DNA of 36,217 nucleotides from contig DUSU01000078.1 of the NCBI GenBank assembly GCA_012842425.1, forward strand, positions 1 to 36,217, written 5' to 3'. The DNA comes from Candidatus Fermentithermobacillaceae bacterium. GTDB lineage: Bacteria; Bacillota; Sulfobacillia; Fermentithermobacillales; Fermentithermobacillaceae. The translations under genes and the position numbers were made by a program. Shown one piece after another: positions 32,114 to 36,217 of this stretch (the first letter of the stretch is position 1; each line of letters starts with the position of its first letter). Below the pieces are notes generated by a model. It was given only the letters and a program-made list of their open reading frames with translations. It was not told the origin of the DNA and did not search any database.

Positions 32114-32716
32114 CTACCTCCCCCGCACCGCGCTCAAAATGATAGCTATGCCGGCGAGGATTATGAGCACGGGCCAACCCTGACTAATCAGAGTGAACGG
32201 AAGTCTCCAGACGAAGTTGGGGACGAGTTTCCTGAACAGGATCACCGCGCCGATAGCTATCAGCACGAAACCAAAGAACTGGCGGCTCTTATCACCCGAA
32301 TCATGCTGAGTAGTAACATTCGGTGAGGTCCCTTCGGAGCTGCCGCTTCCGGCTTGAGCAGGCCCAACCTCGCTCTTCGGCACCTCTGCCCCCGCGGCGC
32401 CGGCTCCCGGGGGCTCGATACCACGGCTTCTCAGTATCTCGTCGGCGGTCATCCCGCCTTCTGAAGCCGGACGGCTACTCCCTACCGTATCATCGCTGCC
32501 CGGTCTCAGAGGAGAGGGCACGGATGTCATCCCCGCGGGCTCCTCTGGGATGATTATCCAGGCGAGGATGTAGGCTATGATGACGTTCGGGACAGTAACG
32601 AGCAATAGGGCGAAGAGGAGCCGCATGATCGTCACATCCATGCCGAAATACTCGGCCAATCCTGCTGCCACTCCGCCCAGGACTTTGGTGTGCCTGGACC
32701 GGTACACTTTCTTCAT
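32114..32716 (-). CDS. PspC-domain membrane protein with C-terminal LiaI-like helices
   Basis: This 200-residue protein has an N-terminal PspC domain (2-58: KKVYRSRHTKVLGGVAAGLA, YFGMDVTIMRLLFALL, YILAWIIIPEEP). A low-complexity Pro/Ser/Gly linker (about 59-134) leads to two more hydrophobic segments (about 137-155 and 168-195), resembling LiaI/DUF5668. PspC proteins sense membrane stress. The ATG at 32716 overlaps the stop of the anti-sigma gene by 4 bases (ATGA), so it is translationally coupled to it. The function within the operon is inferred. Confidence 0.88.
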   Translation of the reverse strand: MKKVYRSRHTKVLGGVAAGLAEYFGMDVTIMRLLFALLLVTVPNVIIAYILAWIIIPEEPAGMTSVPSPLRPGSDDTVGSSRPASEGGMTADEILRSRGIEPPGAGAAGAEVPKSEVGPAQAGSGSSEGTSPNVTTQHDSGDKSRQFFGFVLIAIGAVILFRKLVPNFVWRLPFTLISQGWPVLIILAGIAIILSAVRGR

Positions 32717-33357
32717 CGCACACCCTCTCCTCCGTCCTTGGAAGATCTACGTTGGTTCAAAAAGACTACCGTTGTTATCCCGCCAAGTACAAGTACGCTG
32801 ATGATTTGCGAAGGTAATGCGGATCGGAGGATTCCGAGTGATGCTATTCCGTCGGTCCGCACCGCAGAGATCACTGAGACCAAATTGTCCCACCAAGCCC
32901 CGGAAGCGACATATCTCCAGAAAGCACCCAAGTCTTGCAGAGATGATAGGAGGTTTGGGCCTTTGCCGAAGAGTACCGGTATGGCAGAACCGTACTTGTA
33001 CTCAAGTATGGAGCCCAGGGCCATGACAAGGGATGCGACGGCCCATCTTATCTTGTATCCCCGGGAAATCTCGAAAGCCTTCTTCCCCGAAGTCTCCTCT
33101 CTATCGCGAAGCACCGGGTCAGGCTCAAAGTCCCACGACCTAACCATCCTTAAGAGGTCCTCTTCAAAGCCCACGGGAGGCTCCTCAGACGGATACTGCC
33201 CGAGCACGGCGTCGAACTTGCGCAGTCCGTCGACTTTCGCCCTGCACTTAGGGCAGGTTCTCACGTGAAGTCGAATCAGAAGCTTCTCAAGCGGAGCGAG
33301 ATCTCCGTAATGGTAGTCTTCCAGCCTCATATCATCAGGACATCTGAGTACCGGCAT
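32713..33357 (-). CDS. Zinc-binding (zf-HC2) membrane anti-sigma factor
   Basis: This 214-residue protein has a short N-terminal ZAS domain with His31-x3-Cys35-x2-Cys38 (RLHVRTCPKCRAKVDG) and Cys6 nearby, which would bind the ECF sigma factor. Two hydrophobic segments follow, at about 103-120 and 187-203, the second at the very C-terminus. The region between them (about 125-185) is probably outside the cytoplasm. The start is ATG 33357 with GGGAGGTG 7 nt upstream. It lies 45 nt after the ECF sigma gene, the usual partner arrangement. Release could be by proteolysis or by redox change of the zinc site; the sequence does not decide. Confidence 0.9.
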   Translation of the reverse strand: MPVLRCPDDMRLEDYHYGDLAPLEKLLIRLHVRTCPKCRAKVDGLRKFDAVLGQYPSEEPPVGFEEDLLRMVRSWDFEPDPVLRDREETSGKKAFEISRGYKIRWAVASLVMALGSILEYKYGSAIPVLFGKGPNLLSSLQDLGAFWRYVASGAWWDNLVSVISAVRTDGIASLGILRSALPSQIISVLVLGGITTVVFLNQRRSSKDGGEGVR

Positions 33358-33402
33358 GAGCGCTCACCTCCCGGCAAGGCTCACCGGTGCCTGTACTCTG
33401 AC

Positions 33403-33969
33403 CTACACTGTCCATACAAGTCCACCCGCCTCAAGGATTTTCTTGAGCATCTGTCTTCCTCTATAAAGTCTGTTCTTGATAACGGTCTCCTTCAAGTCCG
33501 TGACATCGGATATCTCTCTAATTGACAAGCCCTCCAGGTGGAAAAGAATAATGAGTTCGCGGTATCCTTCGGCCAACTGGTCAATAGCATCCCTCAGTAC
33601 GCGCGCGGTCTCTTGCCTCTCAAACTCGCCGTCGGGTCCCAGTATGGCGCTGGGGAGCCTCGACGCCCCGGTATTCCCGTCGTCGATCGATTCCTCGGCC
33701 GGTGTCCTTCCGATCTTCCTCCCCCTGTCAGCGCAGATGTTCCACGTGATCCTATAGATCCAAGGCAGAAACGGCTTATCCGGCTGAAAAGAAGCAATCG
33801 CCCGGAAAGCTCTCAGGAGGACTTCTTGGGTTACGTCCATAGCATCCTCGCGATTGCCGGTCATCCGGTAAGCCAGGCTGTAGATATTCCTATAGTATCT
33901 CTGTACCAGGGTGGCGAACGCGTCTTTGTCGCCTCGCTGGGCGCTCTCTATGAGCTTTCTGTCTTCCAC
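33403..33969 (-). CDS. ECF-type sigma-70 family factor
   Basis: This sigma factor of about 188 residues has region 2 (about 13-80: DKDAFATLVQRYYRNIYSLA, DAMDVTQEVLLRAFRAI, FLPWIYRITWNICADRGRK) and region 4 (about 130-182: LPEGY-type LAEGYRELIILFHLEG, SIREISDVTDLKETVIKNR). A short acidic linker joins them. It belongs with SigW-like envelope-stress regulators by context. I start it at GTG 33969, giving the family-typical MEDRKLIESAQRG, with AGGGGG about 11 nt upstream; a longer frame from ATG 34071 would add 34 residues atypical for the family. The gene is followed by its anti-sigma factor, a PspC protein and a LiaF-like protein. No self-type ECF promoter could be recognised. Confidence 0.9.
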   Translation of the reverse strand: MEDRKLIESAQRGDKDAFATLVQRYYRNIYSLAYRMTGNREDAMDVTQEVLLRAFRAIASFQPDKPFLPWIYRITWNICADRGRKIGRTPAEESIDDGNTGASRLPSAILGPDGEFERQETARVLRDAIDQLAEGYRELIILFHLEGLSIREISDVTDLKETVIKNRLYRGRQMLKKILEAGGLVWTV

Positions 33970-34102
33970 CTGGAAGAAATCCCCCTGATAAACCGACCCG
34001 GCCTTCACCCATGAATACGGACAGAAGGCGAAGTAGGTCTCACGGATACTTCGGAAGAAATCCAGCCCCATTCTACCAGTGGCCCCAAGGGGCAGCCATT
34101 GA

Positions 34103-34130
34103 AAGATATGTTAACGAGGAGGCGCAGCAA
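34103..34130 (-). promoter_or_regulatory. Possible sigma-A-like promoter for the ECF operon
   Basis: On the minus strand TTGCTG (34130-34125) is followed after 16 nt by TATCTT (34108-34103), about 130 nt before the GTG start at 33969. The match is moderate, and this is the only candidate I see between the terminator at 34160-34178 and the gene. Confidence 0.3.
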
Positions 34131-34159
34131 GAAGACGGTCGCCCCGGAAAAAGAAGAGT

Positions 34160-34178
34160 GGGGCGCGTCCCGCGCCCC
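34160..34178 (-). terminator. Terminator of the coiled-coil repeat gene
   Basis: GGGGCGCG-TCC-CGCGCCCC forms an 8-bp GC-only stem. On the minus strand it is followed by ACTCTTCTTTTTCC. It lies 24 nt after the end of the coiled-coil gene. Confidence 0.8.
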
Positions 34179-34201
34179 CGGACTTGGAAGCCTCATTACA
34201 C

Positions 34202-35761
34202 TCAAGGCGCAAGGGGCTGCCGTACGAAGTCGGCGTGGAGCACAATGTTCTCCGGAAGGATGGTACTCGCAGTGAGAGGGACGTTAGCCGGCTGCATCCT
34301 GGAGCCTGACCAATACCTCAGCCACTCGGGGTTGTCGCTAAAGATCTGCACTTCGTAAGAGGTCGTGTTCGATATGTCAAACGCCTGCGCGAAGGTTTCG
34401 TCGGGATCGACGGTAACCGTTACGGGAGACCCCGGCACGTTCTGCTTCGTCCCGGTAAGAGACACGTTCAGGACCGCAATGCTCACCTGTACCGGCTCGC
34501 TGAAGTAGTTCAGGACCTGGACGATCGCCGAGGAGGCCTGATTGGCTCTGAACATGGGACCCGAAGTCACGGCCTCAGGATCGGAGGGCCCGTTCCCGTT
34601 CCCATTGCAGCACTCCTCGAGGATCTGCCTTACCTCGGCCTTGATCTCCTGAAGACCGTATTCGGGGTTATCCAGCTTGCACTCGATATCTCTTACCTCA
34701 CGCTTGATCTCGGCCAGACCGGCGCAAGGGTCGTTCAGGGCGGCCTGGATTTCGCATACGTCTGCCTTGATTCGCGCAAGCAGGCACAAGATGTCTTTCA
34801 GGTCCAGTTCTCTGAGAATACACTCGATCTCCCGGATCTCTTTCTTTATCTCGCGGAGGCCAAACTCCGGATCTTGAACGGCGTCTTCGATATCACTCAA
34901 AGTCTCCTTGATCCTGTCCAGGAGACAGTTTAGGTCTTCCACATTTAGGCCCTTTAGGAGGCACTCGATGTCCTTGACTTCCTTCTTGATCTCCTCCAGG
35001 CCGTGCTCCTCGTCTTCGACCTGGTCTTCGATATCGTCTACCGCCTCTTTGATATCCCTAAGCAGGCAGCGAATATCATCCAGGTCCAGTCCCTTGAGGC
35101 GGTCCTCGATCTCCCTTATCTCTTCCTTGATCTCGGCAAGACCGTGGTCTTCGCTGTCAACCTCGTCTTCGATGTCCGCCACGATTTCCTTGATGTCTCC
35201 GAGCGCGCACCGGATCTCATCCAAATCCAGCCTCTTGAGCTCACGCTCGATGTCCTTCACCTCGGCCTTGATCTCACCGAGACCAAACTCCGGGCTGTCC
35301 AGCTTATCCTCGATGTCGGCGAATTGGTCGATAAGCTCTTCGAGCAGGTCTTTAACGTCCTCAAGTGCGTTGTCTTTGGGCCGGCCGTCGAGCGCGTCCT
35401 TGAGAATGTCTTTTATGTCCTCGACTGTTTCTTCTATCAACTTGACTTCAACCTTGATCTCTTCCAGACCAAAGCACGGGTCGTCCAGTTTGGCCTCAAT
35501 ATGGTCTACCCCATCCTGGATGGCTTCCAACACGCAGGCAAGTTCCTTCGGGTCTATGTCACCCAGAATATCCTCAAGATTCGCCACACCTTCGGCAATC
35601 TGCTTGAGTCCAAAACACGGATCGGTCACAGCTCCCTCAACTACCGCCACCTCGGACTTGATCTCGCCGAGGCCGAAGTGCGGATTGTCGAGTTTGGCTT
35701 CGATTCGCCGGAGCTGTTGCTGCAGGACCTTGACGAGACACGCGCTAATGCAGTTGCTCAC
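34202..35761 (-). CDS. Coiled-coil protein with 47-residue repeats and a C-terminal beta domain
   Basis: This 519-residue protein begins MSNCISACLVKVLQQQLRR. From residue 20 to 380 it is a charged helical repeat with units of the form FGLGEIKAEVKDIE alternating with LDLDEIRCALGDIK. Gly-Leu pairs occur at 30, 51, 98, 160, 207, 254, 301, 348 and 369: the spacing is 47 residues in the core, with 21-residue half-units at both ends and one 15-residue insertion (between 98 and 160). Cysteines recur at 76, 185, 232, 279 and 326. A Cys-Cys-Asn/Gly hinge (ECCNGNGNG) leads to a beta-rich domain (about 400-519). There is no signal peptide or membrane helix. The start is GTG 35761 after GAGAGGTG. The family is unknown; a structural, spore or surface role is a guess. 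Confidence 0.88.
   Translation of the reverse strand: MSNCISACLVKVLQQQLRRIEAKLDNPHFGLGEIKSEVAVVEGAVTDPCFGLKQIAEGVANLEDILGDIDPKELACVLEAIQDGVDHIEAKLDDPCFGLEEIKVEVKLIEETVEDIKDILKDALDGRPKDNALEDVKDLLEELIDQFADIEDKLDSPEFGLGEIKAEVKDIERELKRLDLDEIRCALGDIKEIVADIEDEVDSEDHGLAEIKEEIREIEDRLKGLDLDDIRCLLRDIKEAVDDIEDQVEDEEHGLEEIKKEVKDIECLLKGLNVEDLNCLLDRIKETLSDIEDAVQDPEFGLREIKKEIREIECILRELDLKDILCLLARIKADVCEIQAALNDPCAGLAEIKREVRDIECKLDNPEYGLQEIKAEVRQILEECCNGNGNGPSDPEAVTSGPMFRANQASSAIVQVLNYFSEPVQVSIAVLNVSLTGTKQNVPGSPVTVTVDPDETFAQAFDISNTTSYEVQIFSDNPEWLRYWSGSRMQPANVPLTASTILPENIVLHADFVRQPLAP
34622..35704 (-). repeat. Protein-coding tandem repeat, 141-nt period
   Basis: The DNA underlying the 47-residue units repeats every 141 nt; CTTGATCTC-like and CCAG-rich segments recur in the plus-strand text. 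Copies have diverged at the nucleotide level but keep exact register over five consecutive units (residues 160 to 348), which points to duplication under selection rather than recent slippage. Confidence 0.8.
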
Positions 35762-35804
35762 CCCACTGTCACCTCTCTCTTGAGTACCTCGGTGACATAA
35801 TATG

Positions 35805-35830
35805 CAGGCAGCCAGAGACGTGACTGCCTG
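35805..35830 (-). terminator. Hairpin between the DHHA1 gene and the coiled-coil gene
   Basis: CAGGCAG, 12 nt, CTGCCTG lies in the 95-base gap between the two minus-strand genes. On the minus strand it is followed by CATATTATG. It may be a weak terminator, or part of the coiled-coil gene's leader with TATTAT as a -10 element. Confidence 0.35.
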
Positions 35831-35856
35831 GGGGTATTCGCCTGTCTTGGGAGCCA

Positions 35857-36217
35857 TCAAAGGCTCCGGATGATCTCTTTGACCGATGAGGTTACCGCTT
35901 CACTTGACGCGGCAAGAGGTTCCTTGGAGCCGAGCTGGGCGTAAGCCGGAGTCCCGCCGCCGCGGCCACCCCACCTGGACGCGATCCTGGAGACAAGTTC
36001 TCTCGCGTCGGGAGACCCGGAAGGCGATATAACGACCACCGAAAACCTGGGGGACAAAGAATAGCAGACGGTGAGTTTCCCTGCAGACTCGCTGAGCCTT
36101 TTCGCGGCATACTTGAGCCGGTCGCCGTCGAGGGACTCAAAGGCCTCTACCACGGCGGGCTCACCTAACTGGGAGAGTGCCTGAACACGTCTCTCTATCT
36201 GGAAGTCGAGTACGGTC
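35857..36217 (-). CDS. DHHA1-domain protein, 3' end only (alanyl-tRNA synthetase or AlaX-type editing protein)
   Basis: The frame is open to the right edge of the window, so only the last 120 or so residues are seen, starting TVLDFQIERRVQAL. The C-terminal signature RWGGRGGGTPAYAQLGSKEP is the DHHA1 motif found at the end of alanyl-tRNA synthetase and of long AlaX editing proteins. Before it are FSVVVISPSGSPDARELVSR, the usual strand-helix of the domain. An alanyl-tRNA synthetase gene or a free-standing editing protein both fit. The ending in SSVKEIIRSL is normal for either. A GGAGCC-ATCAAA-GGCTCC dyad overlaps the stop codon. Confidence 0.8.
   Translation of the reverse strand, partial: TVLDFQIERRVQALSQLGEPAVVEAFESLDGDRLKYAAKRLSESAGKLTVCYSLSPRFSVVVISPSGSPDARELVSRIASRWGGRGGGTPAYAQLGSKEPLAASSEAVTSSVKEIIRSL

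Noticed and set aside
34908-35783. Plus-strand frames and a repeated DNA pattern opposite the coiled-coil gene, at first glance CRISPR-like
   Set aside because: The 141-nt period and divergent copies follow the protein repeat of the minus-strand gene; there are no identical short repeats with unique spacers.

Overview
This window looks like a chromosomal segment of a G+C-rich, probably anaerobic and possibly thermophilic Bacillota (Firmicutes) bacterium. The evidence is a SigI/RsgI sigma/anti-sigma pair, strong AGGAGG-type ribosome binding sites, frequent TTG and GTG starts, a YhaO/YhaN-type nuclease pair, a B12-dependent (oxygen-independent) ribonucleotide reductase, and an activase plus partner of the 2-hydroxyacyl-CoA dehydratase activation family. 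I found no rRNA, tRNA, CRISPR array, insertion sequence or prophage. The only selfish element is an intein inside nrdJ.

Layout, left to right. (1) The 3' part of an unknown membrane protein (2-937) ends at a strong hairpin shared with a convergent operon: AbrB-like regulator, then two ABC exporter half-transporters (4967 to 1042, minus). (2) sigI-rsgI (5288-7763, plus), then a DinG-type helicase (7865-9919). (3) A minus-strand pair, an alanine-glyoxylate-type aminotransferase and a HOGA/DapA-type aldolase (10006-12070), which together could split 4-hydroxy-2-oxoglutarate and turn the glyoxylate into glycine. (4) A PHP-domain phosphatase (12303-13145, plus). (5) A four-gene minus-strand operon of integral membrane proteins with no assigned function (16228 to 13236), every gene carrying a consensus AGGAGGTG site. 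This is the best candidate for an undescribed system. (6) nrdR and nrdJ (20829 to 16473, minus); nrdJ is interrupted by a 410-residue intein within its catalytic Asn-Pro-Cys-Gly-Glu loop. (7) A frameshifted OsmC gene and an FlK-like hotdog thioesterase (21718 to 20915, minus). (8) A 3-methyladenine DNA glycosylase (21897-22679, plus). (9) A tight operon of YhaO-like nuclease, YhaN-like ATPase and alpha/beta hydrolase (27392 to 22694, minus). (10) A decayed Nudix gene with a stop codon inside its Nudix box (27521-27949, plus), converging on (11) a BadF/HgdC-type activase and a 711-residue protein made of two related CoA-dehydratase-like halves (31089 to 27789, minus). (12) An envelope-stress style operon: ECF sigma factor, zinc-binding anti-sigma factor, PspC protein, LiaF-like protein (33969 to 31163, minus). 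(13) A coiled-coil protein with 47-residue repeats (35761 to 34202, minus), downstream of the 3' end of a DHHA1-domain (AlaRS/AlaX-like) gene that runs off the right edge.

Two membrane-linked sigma systems (SigI/RsgI and ECF/zf-HC2/PspC/LiaF), an ABC exporter and the unknown membrane operon give the window a cell-envelope flavour. DNA maintenance is the second theme (DinG, YhaNO, glycosylase, nrdR-nrdJ). All calls are by eye from sequence motifs and remembered families. Starts were chosen by Shine-Dalgarno position, so several differ from the longest open frame.
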